DNA of 64,000 nt from JAKVBH01 sp049800955 (GCF_049800955.1 NZ_JBNAGA010000001.1:1798001-1862000); one strand, 5' to 3'. Shown: positions 34,464 through 44,481, counted from the stretch's first letter. Numbers and translations are program-made. Notes: generated from the sequence alone by a model not told the origin.

Positions 34464-35507
34464 TCACGCGCCGCCCGGGGACGCGCTGATGGGCGTCACC
34501 GTATCGGTCTCGGATGCTTTGCGCGGCCACTTGCTGGGTGCCACGCCCGTCTCGCGCAGAAACTCACGATTGAAATTCGACTTCGTGTTGAAGCCGCTCT
34601 CCAGCATCGCATCCGTGACGCTCCGCCCTGCCTCGATCAGTCCACAGGCGTGGCGGATACGCCACGAGTTGATATAGCGCGAAACATTGGCCCCGGTCGC
34701 GCGATTGACCGCCGTGGACAAGCGCTTTTCGGGAAGATGCAACCGCCGGGCCAGACGCGCCAAGGTCAGGTTGGGATCCAGATGCATGGGCTCGCGCCTC
34801 AAAAACGCCTCCAGCGCCGCGACGATCTCGACATCCTCCTGACTGGTTTCGGGCGGCGGCGGTGGCGCGGTACTCTGGGCGGTAGCCTCTCCTGCCGTGC
34901 CCGAGGCCGCGGGGTTCCCGCTGAGCATCCCCACAAACAGCAGCACCAAAGAAGACGAGACCGTGATCATCCAGCCCGTCCATGCCGCATGCCCCGTGGC
35001 GAAGGCCATAGCGATCAAGACGTCACTGAACGCCGATGCAATCAGAGCCCAGCCAAGCGCTTGCCAGATCGCAGCCGGGATATGCCCCGCGTCCAAACGG
35101 GCCAGAGGCATGTCGGAGGCGCGGCGCAGCTCGAGCAAGATCGCCCCGCCGTAAGCGACAAAGACCAGCGGTATGACAAAATCCGTCGTCTGCGGCGCAA
35201 AGAGGCTGCAAAACAGCGAAAACGCCGGCGCCGCGCCATGCACGGCGACCCCGCGCAACTGATTGCGGCTGACCAATGCGTCCTGAAAGGTGACCCAGGC
35301 CAGCGGCGGAATGATGGTTGCGCTGACGGGCAATATGGGGCGCAAGGCGTCCATCCCATAACCGCCCACCAGCGTGACAAGGCCTGATTGCAGCGCACAG
35401 GCCCCAAGAAACGCGACCAACAAGGGCCGCCCGCCGGACAGAAATGTACGCAAGGCCAGATACCCCAGAACAAGGGCAACGAAAGCAGGGATCGGAAGCA
35501 TAGGCAT
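34464..35507 (-). CDS. AraC-type regulator with membrane sensor domain
   Basis: A 347-residue protein whose first 200 residues hold about seven hydrophobic segments, followed by a proline-rich linker (STAPPPPPETS) and a C-terminal AraC/XylS DNA-binding domain of two helix-turn-helix units (LARRLHLPEKRLSTAVNR, TDAMLESGFNTKSNFNREF). Start is ATG 35507 or 35501. It is divergent from an exported hydrolase gene 111 bases away and may control it. Confidence 0.85.
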   Translation of the reverse strand: MPMLPIPAFVALVLGYLALRTFLSGGRPLLVAFLGACALQSGLVTLVGGYGMDALRPILPVSATIIPPLAWVTFQDALVSRNQLRGVAVHGAAPAFSLFCSLFAPQTTDFVIPLVFVAYGGAILLELRRASDMPLARLDAGHIPAAIWQALGWALIASAFSDVLIAMAFATGHAAWTGWMITVSSSLVLLFVGMLSGNPAASGTAGEATAQSTAPPPPPETSQEDVEIVAALEAFLRREPMHLDPNLTLARLARRLHLPEKRLSTAVNRATGANVSRYINSWRIRHACGLIEAGRSVTDAMLESGFNTKSNFNREFLRETGVAPSKWPRKASETDTVTPISASPGGA

Positions 35508-35618
35508 GGGCGCACTATGGTCCAAAAACCGGATTGTGACGACCTGAATCCCGAAAACAGGACGCGAGGACTCATTTTTCCCCGCATCAACAGGCCAACG
35601 TTCAAAACGGAGGTTCCC

Positions 35619-36632
35619 ATGAAACGTCTCGCTTTTCTTTCCTTTCTGGCCCTGTCGCACACCATGCCTGCGGCGGCTGATATGCTGCCCGGCTACGACC
35701 GGTTCGATCTGATGGCCGACCATCGGGCGCGGCCCATCGCAGCCTCGATCTGGTATCCGGCGGCCAATCCGACATATCGCGCGCCGGTCGGGGATGGGCC
35801 GATCTTCGATCCGACCTTTGCCTTCATGGGCCCGGCCATCGCGGAAGGGCCACATCCGCTTGTGCTGTTGTCCCATGGGTCCGGCGGGAATGCCGACAGC
35901 CTCGGATGGTTGACCAGCGGTCTTGTGGCGCGGGGCGCGATTGTGCTGGCCGTGAACCATCCCGGATCCACCAGCGGAGACAGCTCACCGCGCCGCTCCG
36001 TGGACCTTGATGCGCGGGCAAACGACTTGTCCGCGGCGCTCGACATGGCGTTGGCAGATCCCGCCTTCGCGCCCTTCATCGATCAAAGCCAGATCGGCGT
36101 TGTGGGCTTTTCTCTGGGCGGTGCCACGGCGCTGGGTCTGGCCGGTGTGCGCTTTGACGGCGCTGTGCAGGATGAGAATTGCACAACTGGTCCCGATGCG
36201 GCGGATTGCGCGTTTTTCCGGCGTGGCGGCGTGAGATTTGCGGATTACCCCGGATATGCGGCTGATACCCGCGATGCCCGGATCACCCGCGCCGTTATCA
36301 TTGATCCCGGGTTCGGTGGCTCCGCCGTTCCGGAAACACTGGACGGCGCGCTCAGTGGGATAACCCTCATCAACCTTGGCGATGCGGATCGTCTGGGCGC
36401 GGCGGATGTGGGTCCTGCGGGCAATGATCTGGCGCAGCGGCTGCCCGATACCAATTACATCGAGATTGCCCCGGCCAACCATTTCACCTTCCTCGGTGTG
36501 TGCAAGCCCGGCGCTGCGGCCTTGCTGGCAGAAGAAGGGGACGATCCGATCTGCTCCGACCCGGACGGCGCGGACCGCAAAAAGACCCACGGCCAGCTGA
36601 TTGATGTGATTGCTTCGGGGCTGAACCTCTAA
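35619..36632 (+). CDS. Exported alpha/beta hydrolase
   Basis: A 337-residue secreted hydrolase of the dienelactone-hydrolase/PAF acetylhydrolase-like group. A signal peptide ends around residue 20 (HTMPAAADM). The oxyanion motif is LLSHGSGGNADS, the nucleophile elbow is VGFSLGGAT and a likely catalytic His is in APANHFTFLG. ATG 35619 has cggagg upstream. It is divergent from the AraC gene. The natural ester is unknown. Confidence 0.85.
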   Translation: MKRLAFLSFLALSHTMPAAADMLPGYDRFDLMADHRARPIAASIWYPAANPTYRAPVGDGPIFDPTFAFMGPAIAEGPHPLVLLSHGSGGNADSLGWLTSGLVARGAIVLAVNHPGSTSGDSSPRRSVDLDARANDLSAALDMALADPAFAPFIDQSQIGVVGFSLGGATALGLAGVRFDGAVQDENCTTGPDAADCAFFRRGGVRFADYPGYAADTRDARITRAVIIDPGFGGSAVPETLDGALSGITLINLGDADRLGAADVGPAGNDLAQRLPDTNYIEIAPANHFTFLGVCKPGAAALLAEEGDDPICSDPDGADRKKTHGQLIDVIASGLNL

Positions 36633-36661
36633 GGCAATCGGCCAGTCTCAGTGCCACCTGC

Positions 36662-36698
36662 CGTGCGACCTCTAATGTCACCATTCAGAGGTCGCACG
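36662..36698. terminator. 12-base-pair inverted repeat between convergent genes
   Basis: CGTGCGACCTCT and AGAGGTCGCACG are perfectly complementary with a 13-base loop. It lies between the ends of the hydrolase and MFS genes. No T-run follows, so it may be a factor-assisted terminator or another structured element. Confidence 0.45.
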
Positions 36699-36779
36699 CG
36701 ATTTCCCGGGCGCGCGCTTTTGGTTGGTCTCTGACCACACCCCTGGCTCCCAAATCTCCAATAGATCTACGCCAGAGCG

Positions 36780-38108
36780 TCATAAAGGCCCGGACGCCCC
36801 CGCCAAGCGCCGGGCCAGTCCCAAACTCAGCACGGCTGCCACCAGAAGACAGACGGCCCCAAGGCTCCATGCGACGGGCGTCGCATACATCTCTGCCACC
36901 GCGCCCGCGAGGACCAATCCCGATGCAGCGCCCATTTGCTGTATGAGAGAGCGCAGCGAGAGCATCGTGGATCGCTGCCGATCTTCGACGCAGCTGTGCA
37001 GAATACTACTGGCCGGCGTGTCACAGGCCCCGAGAATGACGGAGTACACGAGAAAGACGCCAACAAAGCCAAGGATATTGCCCTGCATCGCCAGAGCGAC
37101 CTGACCAAAGGCGAGCGCGCAAAAGAGGGCTGCGAGCGTGACCGCGTGGCGGCGTCTGAATATGCGGCTTATGCGTGGCGAGAGCGCCGCACCAAAAGCA
37201 ATCGCGAAGAAGTACCCCGCCGTCAACGCGCCAATGGCAGTGTTGGCAAACGCCGCCTCCACCATCGGCTTGGCATGGGTGGGCCAGATTACCTCAACCG
37301 GGTTGGTCGCCATCAGAAAAAGCGCCAGCGCGGCCAGAAGCAGGGACAATGTCGGGTGTTTCAAGGCCAGCAGCGCTGCCTCCGCGATCACCGATGGGAC
37401 CGTGCGAAACCCCTCTTTGAGCGCGCGCGGGTTGAGAGGACGCGGCGGCTCGTTGATAGCGATCATGGTATAAATCAGCACGCCAATCATCACCCCGAAG
37501 CTCGCGACGTAAGAGGCGTCATAGACGCTGGTCCCGTACGCGAGGGCTGCCGCCCCGAAGACATCGGGAAGCACACCGCCCAGAATGGCGCCGCACGCCA
37601 GCCCCATGGCATTGGCCCATTGCGCCTTGGCAAGAGCCGGTTGGACGTCAACGTTCGGCGCAGCAGCCCTGAACGTCTCGACAAACCACGCATCCAGCGT
37701 GCCCGACCTGAGCGCGCGTCCAAACCCGATGCAGACAAAGGAGAGCGCCAAAACGCCAAAGTCACTGGATGACAGGAACAGCGCCAGCGACAACAGGCTG
37801 GCCACGACCGCAGTAAGAAAAACCGGTTTGCGCCCTATGGCATCAGCCAAGCCGCCAAACGGCAGCTCCATGGCAAGCGTTGTGATCGCATAGACGCCGA
37901 AGAGGAGAGAGATCTGAAACAGATCCATGCCACGATCACTCAGCGCAAGCGCCACAACCGCAACAGTGAGCCCCATGGCAAACCGATCAAGGAACTGATG
38001 CCCTTGAAAAACGCGGATATGCCGTCGCGCCGTGTCCGAGAGGGTCTTGGTGGAGAACTCGATTTCCGTGGCCATGGCGCCAGCTTGAGTATTTGCGGCT
38101 GTATGCAC
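36780..38108 (-). CDS. MFS transporter
   Basis: A 442-residue major facilitator with twelve predicted membrane segments. The loop motif between segments 2 and 3 is GGLADAIGRKPVF, matching the MFS signature. The N-terminal tail (TKTLSDTARRHIRVFQGHQF) is cytoplasmic. The substrate cannot be assigned. ATG 38108 or 38075 may be the start. It lies downstream of the ABC permease gene on the same strand by 82 bases and could be co-transcribed. Confidence 0.85.
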   Translation of the reverse strand: MHTAANTQAGAMATEIEFSTKTLSDTARRHIRVFQGHQFLDRFAMGLTVAVVALALSDRGMDLFQISLLFGVYAITTLAMELPFGGLADAIGRKPVFLTAVVASLLSLALFLSSSDFGVLALSFVCIGFGRALRSGTLDAWFVETFRAAAPNVDVQPALAKAQWANAMGLACGAILGGVLPDVFGAAALAYGTSVYDASYVASFGVMIGVLIYTMIAINEPPRPLNPRALKEGFRTVPSVIAEAALLALKHPTLSLLLAALALFLMATNPVEVIWPTHAKPMVEAAFANTAIGALTAGYFFAIAFGAALSPRISRIFRRRHAVTLAALFCALAFGQVALAMQGNILGFVGVFLVYSVILGACDTPASSILHSCVEDRQRSTMLSLRSLIQQMGAASGLVLAGAVAEMYATPVAWSLGAVCLLVAAVLSLGLARRLAGASGPL

Positions 38109-38190
38109 AAGAGCGCTCTCGCCGCGTGCTCATTGGGTCTGGGGTTCGCCGGTTAGATCATGACCGTGTCGGGTGAGACCCACCTATAGA

Positions 38191-38958
38191 TCACGCACTG
38201 CCCGCAGCTGCACGGCGCCAGAGGGTCACGTGTCGCTCCCAGGGGGCGATCACAAGGTATTCAATGGCCATCATCACAGCTACAAAGCTGACCGCATAGG
38301 CCAGGACCGTAGCGGTCTCAAAGAGCTGAAAATAGAGGTGGATCTGAAAGCCGACCCCGTTGGAGCGGCCGAGAAACTCCACGACCAGAACAATCTTCCA
38401 GATAATGGCCAACCCATTGCGCGCAGCCACCGCCACATAAGGCGCAAGCTGGGGCCAGATCACATGGGCAAACCGCGTACTCCAGCTCAGATGGTAGACA
38501 CGGCCCAAATCACCCAGCGCCGCATCCCGCGCCTTGACGCCCTCGCGCAACGTCACCGCGACCATGGCCGCCTTGTTCACCGCTACAGCCGTCACGGCCG
38601 CGACTTCATTGAGGCCGATCCACAGGTAGCACAGCACAATCACCACCAGCGCGGGCATGTTGAGAAAAACGGAAATCCACGGAGACAACCAGCGATCCGC
38701 GCTTTGATTGAGCCCCATAGCCAAGCCGAGCGCGCCGCCAATGGTCATGGCTGCGATGAAGGCCGCCGCCACGCGCAGCAAGGTGGCCGACATATGAAAC
38801 CAAAGATCGCCCGAGGCCCATTCCGCGCCAATGATCCGGGCCACGGCAAAAGGCGAGGCCAGCACTTCGGCATCATCGGTCAACCACGCCGCAAAGACCC
38901 AGAGCGCAAAAAGCCCCGTGAGCGAGAGCACGAAGGTGATATGTGGGGCGCGATCCAT
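38191..38958 (-). CDS. NitT/TauT/SsuC-type ABC transporter permease
   Basis: A 255-residue permease with six membrane segments and the family EAA loop EGVKARDAALGDLGRVYHLS. It belongs to the nitrate/taurine/sulfonate type of importers. No ATPase or binding protein lies beside it. A matching ATPase (53262) and binding protein (53888) without permease lie 15 kb away, and they are the likely partners. ATG 38958 is chosen as the family start. It is divergent from the NosR-like gene by 86 bases. Confidence 0.88.
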   Translation of the reverse strand: MDRAPHITFVLSLTGLFALWVFAAWLTDDAEVLASPFAVARIIGAEWASGDLWFHMSATLLRVAAAFIAAMTIGGALGLAMGLNQSADRWLSPWISVFLNMPALVVIVLCYLWIGLNEVAAVTAVAVNKAAMVAVTLREGVKARDAALGDLGRVYHLSWSTRFAHVIWPQLAPYVAVAARNGLAIIWKIVLVVEFLGRSNGVGFQIHLYFQLFETATVLAYAVSFVAVMMAIEYLVIAPWERHVTLWRRAAAGSA

Positions 38959-39044
38959 GGCGCCAAGATGCCAAAAGCCGCCCCCATATGCGCCGCGACA
39001 AAGGTCGCATATTCCTGCGCCACCCGCGCCAATAGGTTTGCTGC

Positions 39045-41102
39045 ATGCGCATCTGGATCCTGTGTTTTCTGTTGTGGCCTTTTGTTGTGCTGGCCGAGCC
39101 GCTGACACGCGCGGAAATGGCGCGTTTTGTCACCACGCCGATGACCCTGGGCGAGAATTTCGGCAATGGCGTCTGGGAGCTCAAGGATCAATACGACAAG
39201 CCTGCGGGCTATGCCTTGGAGACAGAATATCTTGCCCCCCTGCCGGGCTTTTCCGGGGCGGTCATCAATGTCTTTCTGGCGATGGATCTGGATGGGCGCT
39301 TTCTGGATGCGCGGCTCATCACCCATAACGAGCCGATTTTCGTCTCCGGTCTGGGCGAGCGTCCGTTTCATGCCTTCTTTGAGCAATACGCGGGCCTCAC
39401 GCTGGCCGATACCATCGTCGTGGGAACGCCTTATGGCAGCGGCTCCGAAGGCTCGTCGCTGCGCTATCTCGATGGCGTGACCAAGGCCACGGCTTCGGTG
39501 CGGATCGCCCACGAAAGCCTGCTGGCCGCGGCCTTCGCGGTCGCGCGGGAAAAGATGCAAGGCATTGCAAGCGGCCCACCGCTTCAACCCGTGCTGGACA
39601 GCGAGGGCACGCTGTCTTGGGAGAGACTTGTGGCCGAGGGCCATGTCTCGCGGCTCGTGGTCAACAATGGCCAGGTGCAAGCGGCCTTTGACGGGACGAA
39701 ATGGGACGATGATGATCCCGAGGCGCTGGCGTCCCCGGACGCGCCCTATATTGATCTCTGGCTCATCGACATCGGACCACGCGCCGTGGCGCGCGGGGTG
39801 TTGGCCCCCGGGACATTGGAAGAGCTCGAAGATTTCATGCAGGTCTCGACCTTTGATGAGCCGCTTTTGGTGATCGAAACGGCCCGCCATGGGCTTGTTT
39901 CCGATACGTTCATCCGAAACACCGCCCCCGATTGGCTCGCGGCCACGCAAGACAGCCTGCCCATCGCCTTGCGGGATGCCGATCTCTACGTCGAACTCAA
40001 CGACGCTCTGCCCGACGCGCTCAGGGACGGCACGGCCATGGTGCTGCGGACAGACCGGCGGCTGGGCCTTGATCCGACCCGTGACTGGGAGTTGGCCGTC
40101 ACGACGCTGCGCCATCACGGCGTCTTTCAACCGGAGGTCGGCACGCGCCAGTTCACGTTGACCCATGCCGCACCGGCGGCCTATTTCTGGCAGGACATTC
40201 CGCCCGAACCCCGGCCCGCATGGCTGGAAGCCCTGATCGCGCGGCAAGTCGACTTGGCCGTTATCGGCACGTTCCTGTTGGGGTTGACCGCCCTGCTCTT
40301 CTTCGGCCAATCGCGCGTCGCAGGTCTTGCCGCATTCACGCCGCTGCGCCTTGGCATTCTGGCCTTTGTCGTGGGCTACATCGGCTGGTGGGCGCAGGCG
40401 CAGCTCTCCATCGTGACCGTTCTGGGCACATTGCGCGCCACCGTCGAGGGCGGCTCATTCGGGTTTCTCGTCTATGATCCGGTCTCTCTTCTGGTCTGGG
40501 CGGCTGCGATCATCGGATTTGTCCTGTGGGGCCGTGGCTATTTCTGCGGCTGGCTTTGCCCCTTTGGCGCGCTGCAGGAATTTGCGCATCATTTGGGCCG
40601 CCTCTTGCGCCTGCCGCAATGGATGCCTTCAGAGCCCTGGGATACCCGGTTGAAAGCCCTCAAATACGGCGTTCTGGCCGGTCTGATCATCGTGACCTTC
40701 GCAGCCCCCGGCGCCACGGAGAAGGCCGCTGAGGTCGAGCCTTTCAAAACGGCCATCACCACCTTTTTCATCCGCGAATGGTACTACGTCGCCTATGCTC
40801 TGGGTCTGCTTTTGGGCGCTATGGTGCTTTACAAAGGCTTTTGCCGATATCTGTGCCCGCTCGGGGCCTTCATGGCCATTGGCGGCGTGCTGCGCGGGCG
40901 CGATTGGATCGAACGGCGCGAGGCTTGCGGCAGCCCCTGCCAGCTGTGCAAGGTGAAGTGCAACTACGGGGCCATCGCGAAGTCCGGCGAAATCCAGTAT
41001 TCCGAATGTTTCCAATGTCTAGACTGTGTCACGATCCATGATGATGAGACACAATGCGTGCCCTTGATCCTTGCCGCAAAGAAGGCGGCGCGGGCGGGCT
41101 AA
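39045..41102 (+). CDS. NosR/NirI-like flavin and iron-sulfur membrane protein
   Basis: A 685-residue protein with the NosR layout. A signal peptide or first segment spans residues 1-17. A periplasmic FMN-binding domain at about 60-165 contains DGVTKATASV, where Thr149 is the expected flavin link, although Lys replaces the usual Gly. About six membrane segments follow at 410-620. The cysteine motifs CGWLCPFGALQE and CRYLCPLGAF lie among the membrane segments. A C-terminal ferredoxin-like part has CGSPCQLCKVKC and CFQCLDC. NosR normally passes electrons to nitrous oxide reductase, but no nos gene is present. Here it may connect the quinol pool with the quinoprotein or Cox-like enzymes; this is inference. 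Confidence 0.85.
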   Translation: MRIWILCFLLWPFVVLAEPLTRAEMARFVTTPMTLGENFGNGVWELKDQYDKPAGYALETEYLAPLPGFSGAVINVFLAMDLDGRFLDARLITHNEPIFVSGLGERPFHAFFEQYAGLTLADTIVVGTPYGSGSEGSSLRYLDGVTKATASVRIAHESLLAAAFAVAREKMQGIASGPPLQPVLDSEGTLSWERLVAEGHVSRLVVNNGQVQAAFDGTKWDDDDPEALASPDAPYIDLWLIDIGPRAVARGVLAPGTLEELEDFMQVSTFDEPLLVIETARHGLVSDTFIRNTAPDWLAATQDSLPIALRDADLYVELNDALPDALRDGTAMVLRTDRRLGLDPTRDWELAVTTLRHHGVFQPEVGTRQFTLTHAAPAAYFWQDIPPEPRPAWLEALIARQVDLAVIGTFLLGLTALLFFGQSRVAGLAAFTPLRLGILAFVVGYIGWWAQAQLSIVTVLGTLRATVEGGSFGFLVYDPVSLLVWAAAIIGFVLWGRGYFCGWLCPFGALQEFAHHLGRLLRLPQWMPSEPWDTRLKALKYGVLAGLIIVTFAAPGATEKAAEVEPFKTAITTFFIREWYYVAYALGLLLGAMVLYKGFCRYLCPLGAFMAIGGVLRGRDWIERREACGSPCQLCKVKCNYGAIAKSGEIQYSECFQCLDCVTIHDDETQCVPLILAAKKAARAG

Positions 41103-41149
41103 GGCTCCAACGCACGGCTCCCCTTATCCAGCATCAGCCCATAATAAAA

Positions 41150-41173
41150 CCCGCCGCAGTCGCCTGCGACGGG
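41150..41173. terminator. Bidirectional terminator between nosR-like and coxM
   Basis: CCCGCCGCAG pairs with CTGCGACGGG (one mismatch, loop TCGC). On the minus strand the hairpin is followed by TTTTATTAT, a good T-run for the cox operon. It lies between two convergent genes. Confidence 0.75.
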
Positions 41174-41196
41174 CCTTGGTTCGACTTTTGTGTGGC

Positions 41197-41988
41197 CTAG
41201 CCTGCTGCGGCAACCGCGCGGCGCGTCATGACGCCCACGAGATGGGCGCGGTAATCGCCCGAGCCATGCAGATCGGAGATCATGCCATCGCCTGAGACAG
41301 ACACGCCATTGAGCGCATCGGCCGAGAAGTTCGACGACAAGGCCGCCTCCGCTTCTGACCAGCGATAGACACCTTCTTCAGAGGCCCCCGTCACAGCAAC
41401 GCGCACACCGTCCGCGTATTTCGCAACAAAGACACCAACCATCGCAAAGCGCGACGCAGGTTGTTCAAACTTGGCGTAGGCGGCCTTTTCCGGGACCGGG
41501 AAGCGCACTTCCGTGACGATCTCGCCCTCTTCCAGAGCTGTCGTGAACATGCCCTGGAAGTAGTCGTCCGCCGCGATTTCGCGCGTATTGGTCACGACAG
41601 TTGCACCCGAGCCCAGCACAGCAGACGGATAGCATGCCGCCGGATCGTTATTGGCCACTGAGCCACCGATGGTGCCACGGTTGCGCACCGCCGGATCGCC
41701 GATGTTGCCCGCAAGATCAGCCAGCGCCGGATAGAGCGATGCCGCTTCCCGTGCCACAGTGGCATGGGTTGTGCCGCCACCGATACAGACGGCGCCATCA
41801 TCGCCCGTGCAGACGCCCTGCATCTCGGCAATACCCGAGAGGCTCACCAATACGCTGGGGCTGGCCAGACGTTGCTTGAGCGTCGGGATGAGCGTTTGCC
41901 CACCCCCAAGCGCCTGCGCCTCGTCGGCCCCAAGAGCTGCCACTGCATCCGCCACCGAGGATGGCCGTTCGAAATCAAAGCTATACAT
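41197..41988 (-). CDS. CoxM-like FAD subunit of molybdenum hydroxylase
   Basis: The 263-residue medium subunit of a xanthine-dehydrogenase/CO-dehydrogenase family enzyme. It binds FAD and passes electrons from the Fe-S subunit to the acceptor. FAD loops are ALGGGQTLIPTLKQ and RGTIGGSVANNDPAACYP. It is the last gene of a coxG-S-L-M order on the minus strand, 13 bases after coxL. Confidence 0.9.
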   Translation of the reverse strand: MYSFDFERPSSVADAVAALGADEAQALGGGQTLIPTLKQRLASPSVLVSLSGIAEMQGVCTGDDGAVCIGGGTTHATVAREAASLYPALADLAGNIGDPAVRNRGTIGGSVANNDPAACYPSAVLGSGATVVTNTREIAADDYFQGMFTTALEEGEIVTEVRFPVPEKAAYAKFEQPASRFAMVGVFVAKYADGVRVAVTGASEEGVYRWSEAEAALSSNFSADALNGVSVSGDGMISDLHGSGDYRAHLVGVMTRRAVAAAG

Positions 41989-42001
41989 ATCGAGAGCCTC
42001 C

Positions 42002-44374
42002 TTAGCTGGCGTTGTTCATGGCGGCCCAGACGCGCGAAGGCGTGGCCGGCATGTCGATGTGATCGACCTTGTGACCGCCCGATTGCAGGGCGTCCACAAT
42101 CGCGTTGATCACTGTGGGCGGCGAGCCAATGGCCCCGGCTTCACCGCAGCCCTTCACCCCAAGCGGGTTGTGGGTACACGGTGTCTGACAGGAGTGATCG
42201 ACCATGTAGCTGTCCAGATTGGGCAGATCATCGGCCCGCGGCATGGCGTAATCCATATAGGATGCGCTGAGCAGCTGGCCGTTCTCGTCGTAGGCGCAAT
42301 TCTCAAGCAGCGCCTGCCCGATCCCTTGCGCGATGCCGCCGTGGACCTGACCTTCGACGATCATCGGGTTGATGACATTGCCGAAATCATCCGCCGAGAC
42401 GAACTTCTCGATCGAGGTCACGCCCGTTTCGGGGTCAACCTCCACCTCACAGGCATAGGCGCCCGCAGGGTATGTGAAGTTGGCCGGATCGTAGAACGCC
42501 GTCTCCTCAAGGCCCGGCTCGATATCCTCGAGCGGGTAGTTGTGCGGCACATACGCCGCGAGCGTCACATCCCCCCAGGCAACCGATTTGTCGGTACCTG
42601 CGACCGAGAACTGACCGTCCTTCAGCTCGATATCCGCTTCCGCGGCTTCGAGCAGGTGGGCGGCAATCTTCTTGGATTTGTTGATGATCTTCTCGGTCGC
42701 CCGCACCATGGCCGAGCCACAGACCGCAATCGAGCGCGAGCCATAGGTGCCCATGCCAAACGGGATCTTGGAGGTGTCGCCATGCACGATGTCGATCTGA
42801 TCCTCAGGGATACCGATCATCTCGGCCACAACCTGCGGGAAGGCCGTCTCATGGCCCTGCCCGTGGGAATGCGCGCCCACCATGACGGAGATTGAGCCCG
42901 TGGCATTCACCCGAACCGTGGCCGCGTCATAGAGACCGGCCCGAGCGCCCAGCTGACCCACGAGGTTTGACGGCGCGATACCGCAGGCCTCGATGAAGCA
43001 ATTGATGCCAAGCCCGCGCAGCATCCCCTTGGCTTCCGACGCCTTGCGGCGCGCCTCGAACCCGGAGAGATCCATGAGCTCTTCCATCTTGTCCATCGTG
43101 GCATTGTAATCGCCCGTGTCATATTCCACCGCCACTGGCGTGGCATAGGGGAATTGCGTCACGAAGTTCTGACGGCGCAGGGCAATGGGATCCACGCCCA
43201 ATTCCCGCGCAGCCTTGTCGATCACGCGCTCGAGCTGGAACGTCGCCTCCGGACGGCCCGCGCCGCGATAGGCATCCACAGGCACAGTCGTGGTAAAGAC
43301 CGCTTTCACGTTCACCTGCACATTGGGCGTCTTGTAATTGCCCGCCATGAGCGTGCCGTGCAGCCATGTCGGAACAGATGGCGCGAAGGTCGAGAGATAG
43401 GCGCCCATATTGGCATAGGTGTCTGTGTGCACGGCGGTGAAGTTGTTGTCCTTGTCGAGCGCCAGCTTGATCGTGGTCACGTGATCACGGCCATGGGCAT
43501 CCGACATAAAGGCTTCCGAGCGCGACGCCGTCCATTTGACCGCGCGGTTGCAGGCTTTTGCCGCAAAGGTACAAAAGGCCTCTTCCGCATAATGGAAGAT
43601 CTTCGTGCCAAAACCACCGCCCACATCGGGCGCCACAACGCGCAGCTTGTGCTCCGGAATGCCCAGAACAAACGCGCCCATCAAAAGGCGGATGACGTGC
43701 GGGTTTTGTGATGTGGTGTAGAGCGTGCTCTCATCATTGGCGCGGGCATAATCGCCCACGGCCACACGCGGCTCCATCGGGTTGGCGACCATACGCTGGT
43801 TGATCAGCTCAAGCGTGGTGACATGGGCCGCCTCTGCAAAGGCCTTCTCCACATCCGCTGTCTCTGACCCAAACTGCCAGTCGTAGCACAGGTTCGACGT
43901 CAGATCGTCATGCACCTTCGCGCCACCGGCCACAGCCGCTTTCATATCGACCACCGGATCAAGCTCGGTGATGTCCACCTCGATGGCCTCAGCCGCATCG
44001 CGCGCCTGCTCGAGGCTGTCGGCCACCACAGCAGCAATCGGATCGCCCACATGGCGCACTTTGCCTTGCGCCAGAACCGGGTGGGCCGGCTCCTGCATGG
44101 GCGCACCGTTCTTGTCGGTTACCTGCCAGCCACAGGGCAAACCGCCTACGCCTTCAAAATCCGCGCCAGTGAAAATGCGCACGACACCGGGCATCGCGGC
44201 GGCCGCGCCCGTGTCGATCCCATTGATCTTGCCATGGGCCACATCCGAGCGCAGGAAATGCACATAGGCCTGGCCATGAACATTGATGTCATCTGTGTAG
44301 TTTCCGGCCCCTGTCAGAAACCGGACGTCTTCGCGCCGCTTCGTGCTGGCGCCAATTCCGTGATCTTTTGGCAT
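42002..44374 (-). CDS. CoxL-like molybdopterin subunit, form II
   Basis: The 790-residue catalytic subunit of a molybdenum hydroxylase of the CO-dehydrogenase family. The active-site loop is AYRGAGR (residues 368-374), the form II signature, not the AYRCSFR of proven CO dehydrogenases. The catalytic Glu lies in KGCGEAGAIGSPP near the C-terminus. GGGFGTK and the molybdopterin loops (GQGHETAFPQ) are intact. The true substrate may be an aldehyde, a purine-like compound or another small molecule. ATG 44374 has a ggagg-type ribosome site. A repeat element separates it from coxS. Confidence 0.92.
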   Translation of the reverse strand: MPKDHGIGASTKRREDVRFLTGAGNYTDDINVHGQAYVHFLRSDVAHGKINGIDTGAAAAMPGVVRIFTGADFEGVGGLPCGWQVTDKNGAPMQEPAHPVLAQGKVRHVGDPIAAVVADSLEQARDAAEAIEVDITELDPVVDMKAAVAGGAKVHDDLTSNLCYDWQFGSETADVEKAFAEAAHVTTLELINQRMVANPMEPRVAVGDYARANDESTLYTTSQNPHVIRLLMGAFVLGIPEHKLRVVAPDVGGGFGTKIFHYAEEAFCTFAAKACNRAVKWTASRSEAFMSDAHGRDHVTTIKLALDKDNNFTAVHTDTYANMGAYLSTFAPSVPTWLHGTLMAGNYKTPNVQVNVKAVFTTTVPVDAYRGAGRPEATFQLERVIDKAARELGVDPIALRRQNFVTQFPYATPVAVEYDTGDYNATMDKMEELMDLSGFEARRKASEAKGMLRGLGINCFIEACGIAPSNLVGQLGARAGLYDAATVRVNATGSISVMVGAHSHGQGHETAFPQVVAEMIGIPEDQIDIVHGDTSKIPFGMGTYGSRSIAVCGSAMVRATEKIINKSKKIAAHLLEAAEADIELKDGQFSVAGTDKSVAWGDVTLAAYVPHNYPLEDIEPGLEETAFYDPANFTYPAGAYACEVEVDPETGVTSIEKFVSADDFGNVINPMIVEGQVHGGIAQGIGQALLENCAYDENGQLLSASYMDYAMPRADDLPNLDSYMVDHSCQTPCTHNPLGVKGCGEAGAIGSPPTVINAIVDALQSGGHKVDHIDMPATPSRVWAAMNNAS

Positions 44375-44417
44375 GCTTGCCTCCCAAATGCCGATGCGCT
44401 CAAACGCCCGAACCCCT

Positions 44418-44464
44418 CTTCATCTTGCCAGATAAACTCCGGGGGTCCGGGGGCTGGCCCCCGG
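44418..44464 (-). repeat. Dispersed intergenic repeat, copy 2
   Basis: Read on the plus strand it is CTTCATCTTGCCAGATAAAC then TCCGGGGG and a hairpin with arms CCGGGGGC/GCCCCCGG (44447-44464). The first part is the inverse of the tail at 25788-25816. It lies between coxS and coxL and has the same orientation relative to transcription as copy 1. Confidence 0.75.
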
Positions 44465-44481
44465 CGGTTAATCTAAAGTGA

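Noticed and set aside
39045..41102. Part of a nitrous oxide reductase operon
   Set aside because: No nosZ, nosD, nosF, nosY or nosL gene is in the window.
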